From assembly GCA_039621445.1 (NCBI GenBank), contig CP154955.1, forward strand, positions 40,494,426 through 40,558,425: a DNA stretch of 64,000 nt, read 5' to 3'. Of this stretch, positions 21,849 to 44,500 are shown in pieces; within the stretch, counting starts at the first letter, position 1, and every line of letters begins with the position of its first letter. The notes under the pieces are model-generated. The model ran no database searches, was not told the origin of the DNA, and saw nothing but the letters and a program-made list of their open reading frames with translations. The DNA comes from Euglena gracilis. Taxonomy: Eukaryota > Euglenida > Euglenophyceae > Euglenales. A program made the translations under genes and the position numbers.

Positions 21849-22009
21849 TTATGATATGTATGGGTATATGAGCACTGAGACATACATCAACGGTTCAACC
21901 ATTTTCCACCCACATCCACGGCAGCATCTAAACCGAAAATGACAGTTGAATATCAACCAAATGGGCATCAGTGCATCAGTCCAGAGCTGACGGTATTCCG
22001 CAACGAAGA

Positions 22010-22110
22010 CGACAAGATTGTGTCAGCTGATGGATGCAATTTGGCGCAGGCTGGGTGATGTCAGCAAACAGGCGAGCAACATCCTCCGCGCCTGGGACAA
22101 GAGTGGGCAG
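22010..22110. CDS. Candidate exon, strand ambiguous
   Basis: Plus strand: LMDAIWRRLGDVSKQASNIL followed by RAWDKSGQ and GTGAGG, a possible donor. Minus strand: CCAG followed by AEDVARLFADITQPAPNC. Both are plausible; the minus strand fits the orientation of all resolved genes. Confidence 0.25.
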
Positions 22111-22138
22111 GTGAGGTGTACAGGCACGCAGACCTGAA

Positions 22139-22250
22139 AAGGGTTGCTAGGGTCATGGTCATGGTTAAGGTTAGGGTTTGGGTTTGGGTTAGGGTCAGGG
22201 CTAGGGCCAGGGCAAGGGTAAGGGTAAGGGTGAGGCAACCCTAACGCCGA
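22139..22250. repeat. Degenerate TTAGGG-like stretch
   Basis: Repeats of AGGGTTAGG/GGGTTTGGG/GGGTAAGG. It resembles decayed telomere-type repeat; similar traces at about 55190-55250 and 63660-63715. Confidence 0.5.
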
Positions 22251-22319
22251 CCCTGTGAGTCAGCCCCAGGTTTTCCAACCATCATCCAACTGGTAGGGGG
22301 GGCACACCACAAGGTTCCG

Positions 22320-31285
<8,966 letters not shown>

Positions 31286-31905
31286 AAGAAAAACCCACTC
31301 AATTGAATCCCTGTCTTCTGGTTATGAATTCATCAGGCAACAGTGGGTATATATTTTTATGTATTAATTAAAAATTGTAAAAATATATATTAATAATAAT
31401 ATATAAATAGTATTGTATCATTTATTTTTAATAGTGGGTGTAATATGGGTTATGTGTCGCGACAGATGCAGTGAGCATAGGCCATGATGGAACTTCCGCG
31501 GCAGGAAGCCACGGAGAGAATTGCATGGACCCAAAACGTCAGACCGTTCCCAGCCAGGTCTGACTGCCCCTTCCCCCAATCCAGCTAACCGTCCAGCAAT
31601 CAGTAGGCGGTGCTGCCGACGTCCCACCAGCCCCCCGTCCTGCTCTGTGGCCTGGAGTATGACCTGCAGTCGCTGTTTGCCCCGAGGCACCTTTCGGGCC
31701 GGATCATGCTGGGACACTGCTTACCGGAAGTCAGCAACGTCTTTTGAGTCAGGAAGGGGAGGGAGATCACTGTCAAAAAATCAAGTCACTTTCATTTTTT
31801 TTGCGACAGCCTATCACAACTGCTGTCCGACAGGGGGGGAGTGCAACTAGGGGGGGGGGGGGGGCAACAGGGTTTCCCTCCCATTCGTGGTGGGGACCGC
31901 CATTT

Positions 31906-32726
31906 CTGATTCGTGATTATTCGTGATTATTCGTGCTTATTCGTGCTTATTCGTGATTATTCGTGGTTCCAAAAATCCGCCCGGTTTTCAGCTAAATGAT
32001 GGACTGCTGGGATGCCGGCAGGCATTTTAACCACTTTTCGCCTTGATTGGTCGCTTTTGGCCACCTTTGGCAACTGTTGGCCACACCATGGCCCTCTTTG
32101 CCCCACTTTTGGCCGCTTTGGGCGATTTTTGGTGACTTTTGGTATTTTTTTCCCTTTTGCCTTTTTTTTTGGGTTTTTGGCCATTTTGGGCCACCTTTGG
32201 CCATTTTCAGGCCATTTTGGTCATTTTTGACTGTTTTTGGCCAACTGTTAGCAATTTTGGCGGAACCAAATCATATTTATACAAAAAGATCATCTCTGAC
32301 CGGGGGAGGAGTCGTCAGACAAGCCCGGTCGTTGGACAAGGGGGGGGGGGACACAAAGTTGCCAACGATGTACCTATCTATGCATCATCATTGTATGAGC
32401 GTTCCATTGTCCAAACAAACCCCTTTTTGGCTGAAAACATGATCCATCACAAAAGCAGAAAGCAAAATCGCTCGCGGCCAGTGTTGTTGCGCAACAGTGA
32501 AGCAGTCCTCAACCTCATCGTCAGAATCCGAAGAAGAAATTTTTTAAAGAACAAATAAAGCACAGTTCCGAATGCTGAATGACTTCATTTGTATACTAAA
32601 AAATTTTCCAGGAAAAAAAATCTCATTCGTGGTTATTCGTGATATTCGTGATTATTCGTGATTTTCGAAAAATCCAAAATTCGTGGTGATTCGTGATTAT
32701 TCGTGATTATTCGTGCCACGAATCAG
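31906..32726. mobile_element. Candidate element bounded by ATTCGTGATT arrays
   Basis: CTGATTCGTG at 31906 and CACGAATCAG ending 32726 are inverted. Both sides carry ATTCGTGATT 10-mers (31910-31970; 32628-32715). The interior has a long GGCCATTTTTGGCC-rich stretch (32020-32280) related to 300-560. Target duplication not evident; no coding seen. Confidence 0.5.
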
Positions 32727-33099
32727 AGGGAATCCCTGGGGGCAATCATGAAACCCTAACATTCTTTGGGGACCTAATTGGTATTTTTGCAAGACTAACT
32801 GAAAGACCAAAATCCCGAAGGCAGTGAATATGTCCTTCCGCCCCCTCCCCAAAAGTTATCGCAGTGCCAACTTCCCAAGCAGGAATCGGAGGGTGGAAGA
32901 GGATGCCTCTTTTGGGCAGCAACCTTTGCACGGTCCCACTATGGTCGCCTTTGAGCGAGGATGCAAGGGGTGAGCCCCAGAGGCCAGCCTGGCCAAAGGC
33001 GGGGCTAGTCATAAAAGGTTCCCAGTGTTTTGGGGCGGGGGAAGGTTGCACTTAACAGGTGAATGTGTTGGTTTGGCTCTGCGGCAAAAAAAAAAAAAG

Positions 33100-33201
33100 A
33101 GGGGACTCGCTGAGGCTGTCTCGTTCCTCGGTCACCTGTCGAAGCTCCTGCTCCAGCTTCAGGACCCGCTGATGTAGGGCCGCAACCACTGCGTCCGACG
33201 A
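33100..33201 (-). CDS. Coiled-coil exon, unknown protein
   Basis: After a TAG acceptor the minus strand reads SSDAVVAALHQRVLKLEQEL, then RQVTEERDSLSES, a regular heptad pattern. It lies 5' of the zinc-finger exons on the same strand and could be their upstream part. No family can be named. Confidence 0.5.
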
Positions 33202-33267
33202 CTACCACAAATGGTTGTGATATATGTTTTTTTTGTATCCTGGGCCTTTCTCTCGCTGTGCATGTGT

Positions 33268-33305
33268 GCGTGTCTGTGTGTGTGTGTGTGTGTTTGCGTG
33301 TGTGC
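33268..33305. repeat. Short (GT)n
   Basis: About 30 bp of GT units just 5' of the coiled-coil exon on the coding strand. Confidence 0.8.
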
Positions 33306-33894
33306 AAACATGTTGATATTGTCTGCAAAGGGGTTTGGAAAACTTTATTGCCAAACGACATTTTCCGTCTTGGTTCATTGACGGGGGGGGGGGGGGTTCA
33401 GCTCACTGTATTGAGCCCAGAAAATTCGGACTGGCTGAAGAAGGGCAGAAGGGAGGACTCCTGGCCGAGGGTCAGACCGGCTGCAAAGAAACCTCCAAAT
33501 CAGCGAAAATGCAGAAGCCCGCTGGAGTTCTAAACCCTGAGCTGAGCCGCCCATTTACGACCACTTTCCCCGGATTTCTGCCTATTTGGCACATTGGGTG
33601 TCCGAAGATTCCTCACAATCCGGGGCTGGAAAAAAGGTTGCTGGCTGGAGAAAAAGATTTTAGGGTGGTGTTCCCCTTTGGCTTAACGATGCCTTGAATT
33701 CAATGACAGCACGCGTCGTCTTTTTCAGGTTTTCTTTGCAAGTGGTATGAAACTCACTGCGAATGGACTTCCATCAGTAGCCCTGTGGTACAGAGTGACC
33801 TCTGACGTTTGCTTCATTTTTGACTTGTCGGTCAGGGCACCATTCTGTGCTGATTTGCGGGAGGGAGGGTAGAAACGGTTCTGCCTCGTTGTGG

Positions 33895-34070
33895 GCGGCG
33901 TCAGAAACCGACGACCATCCGTGGCTGGCGACTCATCCCGGGTGGGCAGGGCCAGCCCAGTGGCCAAGGCCTCCGCTGCGAGCGGCCGCTCCGCCAGTCC
34001 CCCGCCGTCCCCCGGCGAGAGGCCGGCCATGCCGGCCGCTGCAGGGGATGGGGAGGGCCGCAGCAACTGG
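33895..34070 (-). CDS. Candidate GC-rich exon, unknown
   Basis: One minus frame reads LQLLRPSPSPAAAGMAGLSP, then GDGGGLAERPLAAEALATGL, Pro/Ala-rich. Codon use resembles the resolved exons, but there is no family match and splice sites were not proven. Confidence 0.3.
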
Positions 34071-34939
34071 AGTGCCCAACGCTTCGGTTTGGTTTCTCAA
34101 AAAAAAATCTGGGCAAACACAATGTGTTGCGCAACGAATTGAAATGCATCCATTTTTGGGGTCCGCTGTTGTGCGCACTGAACACCTGACAGCCCGACCC
34201 TTCAGGTCCGAAAGCGAAGGGGCAAGGAAAAGCAAAACAAAATGTGTTGCTGGGAAGGAAAAGTTCCTTGCGGGCAGGAGGGAGGAATTCGCCAATGCGT
34301 GCGCCTGAGAACTCTCACCAACAAATCACTTCACCCACCTCTCCCCCCCAAAAAGTGCCACCAGGCAGGCGTCGCCCAGCATTGACATCCTGACTGTCGT
34401 CATCACCCTCAAGTGCACCCCCCAGAGACTGTCAAGCCCGAGGTATTGCCAACGTATCCTCTTCAACTATCAGTTCCCAAGGGTCTCTGTTTCTGGCCGA
34501 CATATTGAAATGAAATTGTGGTGGAAAGAAGGTGTAGGTGTGCAACACTGGAAAACAGCAACGGCACAGGCACATGTGCTGGAAGCATCGCGGGGGGGGA
34601 GTAGAGGGCTGGCAGGACGGCGCCAGGATTCACAAGAGACGAAGAAAAATGCAGGGATGCAGGGGGGAGATAGATAAGTCTGATGAGAGGAAGCAACGGA
34701 ACATGTAGGAGAGAGGGCTGCCGGGGAGAGGATCTGCTTGGGTGCAGTCCCCAGGCTGCACCCCACTGAGCAAAACACGCCCCCCTCCCCCCGCCTGTCC
34801 AAACACTCTCCTGCCAAACGGGTAGGGACCGGTTTCAGGCGCTGCGTCTGCCACAAAAAGCACCACCGTCTCCCCACGGCGCAACCAGCAAGGACAAAAC
34901 AGACCGCATGGGAAGCCGCCAGTGGAGGCACAGCATCGT

Positions 34940-35208
34940 TACCCCCCTTACGGCAGCGGGGGGCTGGGAGAGGGGAGCCGGCACAGTCGGCGGCGGTGCC
35001 AGTGGCCGGCCAGCTGGCTCAGTAGGGGCGCCCCCAGCCCGGGCCCCCCGCTCCGGAGGGTGGCACCGTCCGGCGGGCGGCCTTGGCCGCTGCCGCCCTT
35101 GCGGCCCCCGTACCCCCGGCCGCCCTCCGCCCGCCCCAGCCCTCTGGCAGGCAGGTGCGGGGGCCACCATGCCCCCCCCCCCGCTCGCCAACCACTCAGG
35201 GTTGTCAT
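34940..35208 (-). CDS. Candidate Gly/Arg/Pro-rich exon, unknown
   Basis: All three minus frames are nearly open in this GC-rich block; one starts with ATG at 35208 and is RGG/GGR-like. The frame is undecided. It lies just 3' of the CRY-DASH stop, so it may open the next gene. Confidence 0.25.
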
Positions 35209-35531
35209 GATCTGCTTTTCCTGGCCGGGGGGTTATGACCCCCCGACCAGGAGGGCCAACAGGTGGGAGGGTCAACAGGTCAAGGACTTATCAAAACTTG
35301 GCTCCGGAAGAAACCCAAAAAATCCCCGTACAAGATGATGCTGGACAAAAGCTGTCAACAAATGGCGTTTCTTGAGACTGGATCCCAAAAGAATTGCGAA
35401 AAAGTCAGTGTTTCGTGTTTTGTGACCACAAAAAACCTCTGTTCGCCGGTTGGTTGGCCCAATGGGTGAACCATGGTATCCATCCACTCAAGGTCTATGA
35501 AAAAAAAGGCAATTGTGTCAGATAGCAGAAA

Positions 35532-38500
35532 TTATGGGTTCGGTCCTTGGGGCTGATCCTGTCGCGTCCCAACTCTGTCAGACAAACTGACGACGGTGTC
35601 TGCAGCCACCTGAGCCTTGGGCAGCTCCTTCAGGCTCGGGGGTGCTGGGTAGTCCACCCCAATCTGCACCCCAAACTCCTTCTGTTCCGCCGCAGACATC
35701 AAGTGGGGCTCATGGATGCGGCGGCTGGGGACCTTGGCGAGCTCCGGGATCCAACAGCGGACGTGGTGCCAGAACCCCTTGGATGGCATGTGTCCTACGC
35801 CATTTCTGGCTTATGGCGTCGATGGTTTCCTCACCATTTGTGATCAGGAAGCCTCCACGTTTCACGCCACCATGGAACGTGGTGCCTTTCGCGTTTGAAC
35901 AAAACGTGGTGGCTTTTGGCAATGAAATGCGAAAGACACCACATTTCATGGCGGCGTCCTCACCATGAAACGATGGCTGGGGTGGACATAGGGTGGACAT
36001 CGCTTTCTGAACACCAGGGGGGGGTCCAGCTTTGAGGATGGAACATTTGGGCTGGCTGGAAAACGGCTGCAGGCTGGATGCACCCCTGATTGAGTGACAC
36101 CCCGGTGGGACTTCGGGTTCCTTCCGCTGGGGACCTCTGCCAGAGGGGTCTCCGGCCGGCACTCATGTGGGGGCCGGCAGCGGGCAGGGGGGCCTGGGCA
36201 GGCGCCGTCCGAGTCATAGTCCTTGGACTGCTTCGCGATGTTGAAGTGGTTGAGCCGGCCGCCGGTCAGCCCTGCCGCGGCGACCCAAGCCCGGGGCCCC
36301 TCGGGGGCCGGGGAACAGGGACATCCGAACATTGGCGGAACCCCCCTCCCGTTTAAGAGCACGGGGTGTGCACATTTCTGTTGTGGTTGCGGACCTGTGA
36401 GTCTCATGAGTCTTGTGAGTCTCATGAATCCCGTGAGTGTCGTGAGTCACATGAGCCCCATGATCGTCCCAAAAATGCGCTCTGGGTGTGTACTTATTCA
36501 GGCACTGCCTGGGAGTGGTTCAGTGCAAAACGGCTTTCGGGGGGGGGCACTTTTTTGGACTTCACTTTTGGAGGCTCAGGGGTTGCGACACTCATTGCGG
36601 CATTTGCACCCTTTGGCCACTGCGCACTTGAATGGGGGGGGGTAAGTACAAGCCTGGCCCTTGCCTCCTTGAAGGCCAGACTTGTTCCATCTGAGGCATA
36701 GGTTCTCCCCACCACCCCTTCTCGTATTTCTGGGGGCACAAATAAAATGGTGGCAGGGTGGAACAGCTGCCAGGGGAGGAGGGTATTTGGGGGGTTCAGA
36801 GAGGCCCCGGCCAGTTCCCCCAGTTCGAGCACACGTCATAGTCCACAAGCAGGGACTCGAAGTAGTCGGCTCCCTCCCGCCAATCCAGCTGCAAATCCCC
36901 CGCAGGGCTGTGGGGACCATACCGGCGGGGGGGGGGGGGTCGTTGCAAGGAGCCACCCTTGCACTGAGGTTCTTAGGGTGCTTGAGGACAGCCCATTACC
37001 AAGGACTGTGCCATGGGGGGCTGGAAGAAAACCGAGTGGCGTCCCGAGACCAGTCAGCATTCCTTGGTCAGCTTCCGGATCCCCTTTCCACTGGTTAATT
37101 GTTTGGTTGGGGGGGGGGGTTGTAACAAATATGAGGTCCCCCCATACTTGACGTCCCCAAAAGCATCCAAATCCCATGTTCAGGCACCATACATAGAAGG
37201 CTTGGTTTTGGAGAGTTTCAAAAAATTTCACCGGGGGGGTTGTCATCATTTACCTCGTTTACATCATCATTCACAGGGTATGGGGTGGTATGGGTTGGAG
37301 GAAGCTTCCGGCTTTGAGTGTCGAGGGGGACCAACCCGAAACGGGCCGGCCCCGCCAGCCTCGCCACGGCGGCCCTGGCCCAGCGCGAGGTAGCTCGCCA
37401 CGTTCTGCCGGCCGCGGTTCGACATCCAGCCGGTGGCCGCCAGCTCCCGCATGTTGGCGTCCACCAGCGGCAGCCCCGTCCGGCCCTCCTTCCACCGCCC
37501 CGCCACCGCCGCCCGAGGCAGGGGGGGGGGGCTCCACAGCCACCCTTCCCGACCTCGACGGCGGATGGAGTGAAAAACAACAGCGGCTGCCACAACCACA
37601 ACCACAACCACAACCACAACAGCAACAGCAAGGTCTCCTTTAAAAGAAAAAAAACCCGCAACCCAGGGCGCTGACGCAAGCCGTATGAACGGAAGAAGGT
37701 CTGGGCCTGCTCGGAGCCAAACAGCAGGTCACGGTCGGGTCCGGCGTGCTTCCGTCCCCAAAATGTGTGGATTGACCCGGGGCAGGGACCGGTGCTCAGA
37801 CAAGAGGGAGGTGATGCCAGCGGCGTATGTCCTCCCCAAAGGCCAGGGCAGCGGTGTCCCGCAGGTGGTCCGCGTTGCCGGACCACTGCCGCCGCTGGCG
37901 AGCCGGGCCCCGAACAGGCTTCGGGGCCGGGGGGGGGGGCGGGAATGGGATAGGGGGGTCTGCTTTCAAAGCCTGGCAGGAGGGATGGAAGATGGTGTTC
38001 CCGTGCTTGATGGAGAAGAACCGGAAGAAATCCCGCCAGATCATCTCGAACACCACCCTGAGGGAGGAGGAAGGCAAGGAAGTCCAGGATATGTATATTA
38101 TCGTCTGAGCTTGCAGGCTCTCATGCATTCCCGGCGTCAGGTGTGGGTTCCACTCACCAAGCTGAATGCAGAACAAATCGCTCCGTGGTTCCGTGATGAT
38201 TGTTGAAAGCTCACTCATTCATTTCATCAACGGGCCCCATTCTGCTGCACAAAGCCGAAACTTTCCAAGGTTAAAGAATTCTGGTCATCCATGTTTCAAT
38301 GCTTGCATCCAGATGCAGCGGTATCCCAAGGTGCTCACTGCACAAACACGACACAAACACACGGACACACACCAATAGGTGGACTTGTTTGCCACTCGCT
38401 TCTTCTCATAGGCTTTGATCTCGTGGAACACCTTGCGGGGGGAGAGGCAGCCAAACGCCATCCACGGCGAGAACTTCGTGCTGTAGTCTGCCCCCAGTGC

Positions 38501-41500
38501 CAGGGGCGTGCCCCTGGAACGAAAGGTGGAGGTCATCTCCAAATAAGAAAAAACTCAAACCTCATGATGAGCCGCGGGACCACTGAGAACCACACACGGC
38601 ATAGTTTTGCCCCAAAAAGCAGGTCGTTGGGTGTCCCTGACTTGAGGTGGGGAACAAAAAACTCTCACTCTCAAAGGGCTGGAAAATTGAGCACAAACTG
38701 TCATGGGAGAGAGAGAGAGAGGCTCATTTCTTTCAGCTCTAGGGTGGCAGAAGTTGAATGGCTCACAAAGGAGGTACGCCGCCGTGGGTTTCTGAGCTCA
38801 CAGCAACTTCTTTCCCATTCAAAAAGGGGCCCAGCTGGCATGGGGTCCCTGCCCACCATCCCATTGCGGGTCTCGAAGTACTTCGCAACGAGGTCCGAGT
38901 CAAACAGGTAGTACTGCAGGCGCCGCAGTGCCTCCGTCTCCCCGCCCTTGAAGGGGAACGCGGTGCGGGGGTCCGGGGACGGCACAGACAAGGGGCCCCC
39001 CTACGCCCGGAGGACGCTGGGGCCGACTGGCACCAACCCACTGGCTGATGGGCTGGCCCTGCGAGGTGAGGCACCGGTCTTCAGCGGAAGGAACGGCCGT
39101 GGGCACCAGGATCCGACTTGGGAGCGGAGCCCGTCGCTGATGGGTGGGCAGGTCCGGATCCCCTGTTGGGGGAACTGAGTGGTTGAGGTGTGTGGGCCCA
39201 GCAAGTGCCTTTCGTGCGGGGGGGGGGGGGGGGGGGGGGCAGTCCGGTGAAGGGGCTCCCTGTGGCGGCGACACAGGGCTGCTGTACGGTAGCGATTCAA
39301 ATGTGGGAAAGAAGTCAAGGTGGTCTATGTTGGGCGGTGTCAGGAGCGTGTATGGCAGGGAATGGAGGAGAACGCACCAGGAGAAGAGAGCACAGCCGAA
39401 GACCGTTGTACATCGACCTGAGCCCTTGGTATCAAAACAACTGGCGAATTGAGAGGGAGGCGGGCACAACATCTGTTTGCAGCCAGCTTCACTGCGAGCA
39501 ACGACCACCGGCGCATCAAAAGGCAAACAGGGGGAAAGTGGTGAGGAAGGCGGTGGGGGTTGCTGAGGAAAAAGAAAAGGATAAAGAATCGCCCCCGAAC
39601 TGCACCCCTGCTCGGGAGGGGCAGGCAGCCGACCCCCACGGGGGGCAGCAGCGGCCGCACGGTGCACTTCCGCTCCACCGCCTCCTTGAACGGCGTGAAG
39701 ACGTCCGGCATCGTGGCCAGCGTGGCCGGGAACGGCAGGTCGCCCGCAGAAGGGGCAGGCCCAGCCACGGGCAGCCCCAGTCCACCGTCAGCCCCAGAAC
39801 CCCACCCATCGCCCTTGCTGGTCACGGTTGGACTCAACCCCCCCCAAAAGACAATACAAAAATGGCGCAGGGGGACGGGGGAGCAATGCGAGCGCTCTTT
39901 TGCGTGGTCCGTCCATGCCCGCCAGCACAGCCGCCGACCCTGAGTTTTGGGGAAACCCCTCCCTCCAGTGGTGAGTCTGGCCGACTGGCTAGGACACCGT
40001 GGACAGGATTGAGAGCTTGCCGAGAGCACAGGGAAATGGAGACGGACAGGTCACAGAATAGGGGGCGAGAGCCAGCGTTCGGGATCATCCACTTAGTGAC
40101 CCCGGGGGGGGGGGGGTCACACAGGTGTTAAGTGAATCTACGTTTGGGATAAAGCCCCCTCCCATTCCATTTAAGTGCACGGGGTGTGAAATCTTTGGTC
40201 TTCAGACCTCAGGGGTGTGCACCCACTTGGGCATTACCTGTAAGTGGTTCAGTGAAAAAGGGCTCTTGGGGGGGGGGCACACTTTTTTGGATTTCACTTT
40301 CGGGAGCGGATCGGGTTGGCGCTGGTTTGAGCACCGCGCACTGAAACGGGAGCTTAGTTTCAGTTTAATCGGACGAGGACGGCGACGCCAGTGGCCCTGG
40401 GGCCCCATTGGCTGCCCCGCCTGGGCGTCCCGGTGGTACAGCGTGGCGCCCCATTCCCGCACCAGGCGTGCCCGGGGTTTCAGGGCCCCCTCCACTTGGC
40501 GGTCGACGGCCAGCTCCTCGCTGGTCACCTCCTCCTGCGCCAACACGACGGAGCCAGGGGGCAGTAGGGCGGGGAGGTGGTCCTCCGGCTGGCCCACGAT
40601 GACGAGCAGGTCGGGGGAGCACCCCCCCCTTCGGTCGTGATTTGCAAAAAAAAGACTCGAAACGGCGGCACCGACGTCGCCGGACGTCACTGGAGGAAAG
40701 AGATATTCTGGTTTGCCAGAGAAAAATGTTCAGAGGTTTTATTCCGGGTTACTTTGGAATATTCCGGGATGCATCCCGGCTATCCCGGTAATTCTCTGCC
40801 CAAATGTGGGCACATCAACCCCCCTTCACTCACATCCATAGGCAAGCTTGACCGAGGAAAAAGATGAAACATAAGTGCCAAAGGTCCCAAAAAAGCTGCA
40901 GCGCCTTTCGATGTGCCTTTGAGAATCTGCATAGGCTTGGATGACATGTGTATTTTTTCCGATTTAATGCAGTTTATTCCACACCGGAATATCTCCCGCC
41001 ACCTGAATGGCAGGGTTACGATGGGAGGATGCTTCGTAAGAGGAGCCTCTCGAGCCTCCTCGAACGTGCTCAAACGACATTCAAGGAGGCTTAAGAGCCT
41101 CCTCAAATGTTGTTTGAGGTCGTTCGAGGAGGATCAAGAGAGCCTCCTCGAACCACCTCAAATCGACCATTGCAAAAAAAAAATACATTTTCCACTAATT
41201 TTAATCCCCTTCAGTTGCCGGTGCCCTTTTGCGCAACTGTTTGGAGGGTAATCCCTTGTGTTACACATGCCCTGTGTGTGTGCAAATCCCCTTTGTTGTG
41301 CAAGTCCGAGGGGGGAGGTCGTGGAGGCTCAAGTGTGAACGTTCGAGCTCAAGCCAGGCTTTTACAAACCCCGGGGGGACGGAATGTGCCATAGCAGGCA
41401 CACTCCTCCCTCCCGGGGGGGGGGGTCAGATTTCGACCCCAGCGCCTGCCGACCAAGCCGATTTTCTCTTGAAAATGACCATTTTTGGCCCCCGGCGCCT

Positions 41501-44500
41501 TCGGCGCCGGGGGTGTGCTGTAGCATGACCACCCCAAAACCCTACCCTCCCCCAGGGGGGCGTCGAAAGTGCCCTACTCCCCTGCCTGCCCACAGGACCC
41601 CCCCGGGGGGTTCCCAAAAGAAGCCTGGCTCGGGCCTCCTCCTACGGTAACCCCCCACTTGCATCACATCCAAAAACGGCACATACGGTGTGAGTTTTCC
41701 GGACCCTGTCGACAGCACCTTCAAAAAGCGGCGAGCTTGACAATGCCTTCTGGATGCCCTTCTGGCTTGCCCTTTGCATATTTGGTGCTCGTTTTGCTTT
41801 GTTTCAACCGATGTATACGTCGCATATTCTCCGCCGATCACTTCACTCATTCCATTGGTCGTTTTCATGTTTTAACAGTCGCCTGCACACTCCAGGGGGA
41901 TCCTCGGCCGACTTTAGGGCGCGGAGCCGGTGCTTCAAGTCCAGCACCGACTCCAGCTGGAATTGCCCGCGAGGGCAGGGCTGGCCGTAGGGCTGCGCAA
42001 CACCCAATGGCTTCAACTCCAAAAACCCCCCGACAGCCGCACACCCAGGCTGGTCATTAACAGGGAAAAAAAACTCCCCGGCCCAGCACGTTCAATGAAA
42101 AAAATTCGCCAGGAAAATGGCCATATTTTGGCAAAACCGAGTCAACTTTGGGGGTAGAGGTGGTTTCTGGCATCTTTGGACCATCCCCCATCCGCCCAAC
42201 ACATCAAAAAATGCGTCTTTTGACTAGACCCCGTTCAAGCCCCAGTTCGGCGCTTGGGCCTAAGGACGGTCCTAAGGGCGGTCCCTAAGGAAATAAAACT
42301 TCCTGTCCCTTATGGACCGTCTCTGCAGCCGGCCTCCGGCCCCCCGCAGTCCCCGATCAGGGGGGACCTGCGGGGCCGATGAGGTCGGCCCTGGAGGCAG
42401 GGCCCCAGTCTTCAGGTTGCCGAACGGAGTGACCCCAAAGGAACGCGGGTCGAAGAAGAACACGGGGAGCGGCGGCGGTGCGGAGCACCATGACCAGGGC
42501 TGGACAGGAAGGCGCTGTGAACACTGGCACTGTGGCACATGACAATGCTGTGGTGGGTGGGGGTGGTCGACCCCCCCCACCCACCGCAGCATTTTCATAG
42601 ATTTTTTTAACAAATTTTTACCGGCGCTGAAGGGGCAGGGAAAAATTTTGGGGTGGAAAATTGGTGCTTCCGAAATACGGGAGGAAGTGGGGGGCGGTTG
42701 ACCCCCACCCCCGCCCACCATGCAGGGGGTGAGGGGTGGTCGACCCCCCCCCACCCACCACCCTGGCTGTTTGGCCGATTCCTGTACTGCCGGGTGACGT
42801 TTGGAACGCACCGGGAAATGGGGTTCAGCCACTTCAAACTGGGAATCAAGGGCCGCAAAAACAGATCAGGAGTTTGCCGCCAAAAATGGATGGCGTAATT
42901 TAAATTAGGAATCTGAAAGATGAACGCGTGCATGTGTTTTGCAAATAAAAGGGTATGAGACTTTATTTGTTGCAACGGGACTCAAACAGCTGGGCCGTGG
43001 GCAAAAATTCTGACAAGTTGGGAGAAAAATTTGCTGGCTGTGGGCAAAAATTTCGGTCACCAGGTGTAAGAATTGCGCTTTGTATACTAAGCCCCCCCCA
43101 ACTTGCAGCCCCCTCCCACATCTTTGTGTCACAGGGCTCGTTCCACCCACATTGAATCACATCGGTTTTTATTGCATTGCAACCACAAGCTATCAATAAT
43201 TCAATTTTCAAGATAATTGCAACCACAAACTATGCTTTAAAATACATTTGCCTTCTCACCAACGCTCGCCCACACGCCACTTTCTACCACTCCTCCCAAG
43301 GGGGAGAAATATTTATAGTGCCCCCCACATTCCTGGGGTGGCCACCAGGGGGCCCAACAGGCTGAAATGCCAAAGATCCTACGGTTGTGCCACCAGGGGA
43401 CCCTGGCCAGGACAAAGGAAAACCCACGAGCTGAGGGGAGCAACACAGCCGGCTTTGCACTGGTGACAGCACTGCATTGCTTGTTGGCCACCAAAGAAGC
43501 AGCACGGGTGAGACACGGGTTGATCAGCAAGCGCCGCCATAGGCACCATTCAATTCCCATGTAGCTAATTGCCTGCCAGCTTTGCCAACCAGCGCCAGCA
43601 GCAAAGAAGGAGATACTCACAAAGGGTTTTCCCCAATAGTTATGAAGCCTGAGCCAAACAGATTGAGCCTGGTGCAGACCTCTCCTCAGTGTGTATTGGA
43701 GAAAAACACCGATACACAGATTTTTGTCTGCCGATGCACACCGATACACAAATTTCAACTTCTGAAAAAATTTCGCATCGTGGCGCAGGGGGAAAATCAC
43801 AAATTGATCAGGTTGATTTGACCAACACCGGGGGAAGAGGGGGTCTCAGGGTGCCCTGGGGTGCCTGCCTGGGGGGGGGGGGGTGCCTGGGCGTCAAAAA
43901 GTGTCCAAAAATGGGCTTTTCTGGGCTTCCAGCACCTTCGGCGCCGGAATGTACCTTGACCGAGTGCCCAGGCTTTTGGCCATGTGCCCAGGGGTCGGAT
44001 CTGGGTGCCTTGGAGTGCCTGCCCGCTGGTGGGGTCGGCACCACCTGGGATTTCAGCCTGAGATTGATCTGTTGGCACCATTGCCACATATTTCTGTGGT
44101 CGTTGGCCCTGGCTCAACCCGGAAAGTGTGGCAGGGAATCTCACCCTGCTGCTGTTGTTGGGGGAGGGACGCCACTCCCTCACATGACAAATGGAGAGAA
44201 ACGGTTACACCCGTTCATGTATGTTCATGTCCATACCCCAGCTCGTCCTTATTTTGGCCTTTGTGGTTTTTTGATTTTTGGTCTTTGGCAGATACAACAT
44301 GCAAAGATCACGTTGCTCCCTCAATCCGCTTTCTGGCATCGTCCAGCAAGCACCGGGGGGATTCCCATGCGAGCCATATCATTATCAACTGTGAGGAATG
44401 TGAGAGTACCTTGAGTGTCAAATCAAATATATTTGGCTTGAAAAAAATTTTCAAAAAATTGTCGACACCGGTGCACAATTTTTATTTTGCTGTTACACAT

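Noticed and set aside
22139-22250. Telomere-type TTAGGG repeats
   Set aside because: Too degenerate and internal to call a telomere; recorded only as a repeat.
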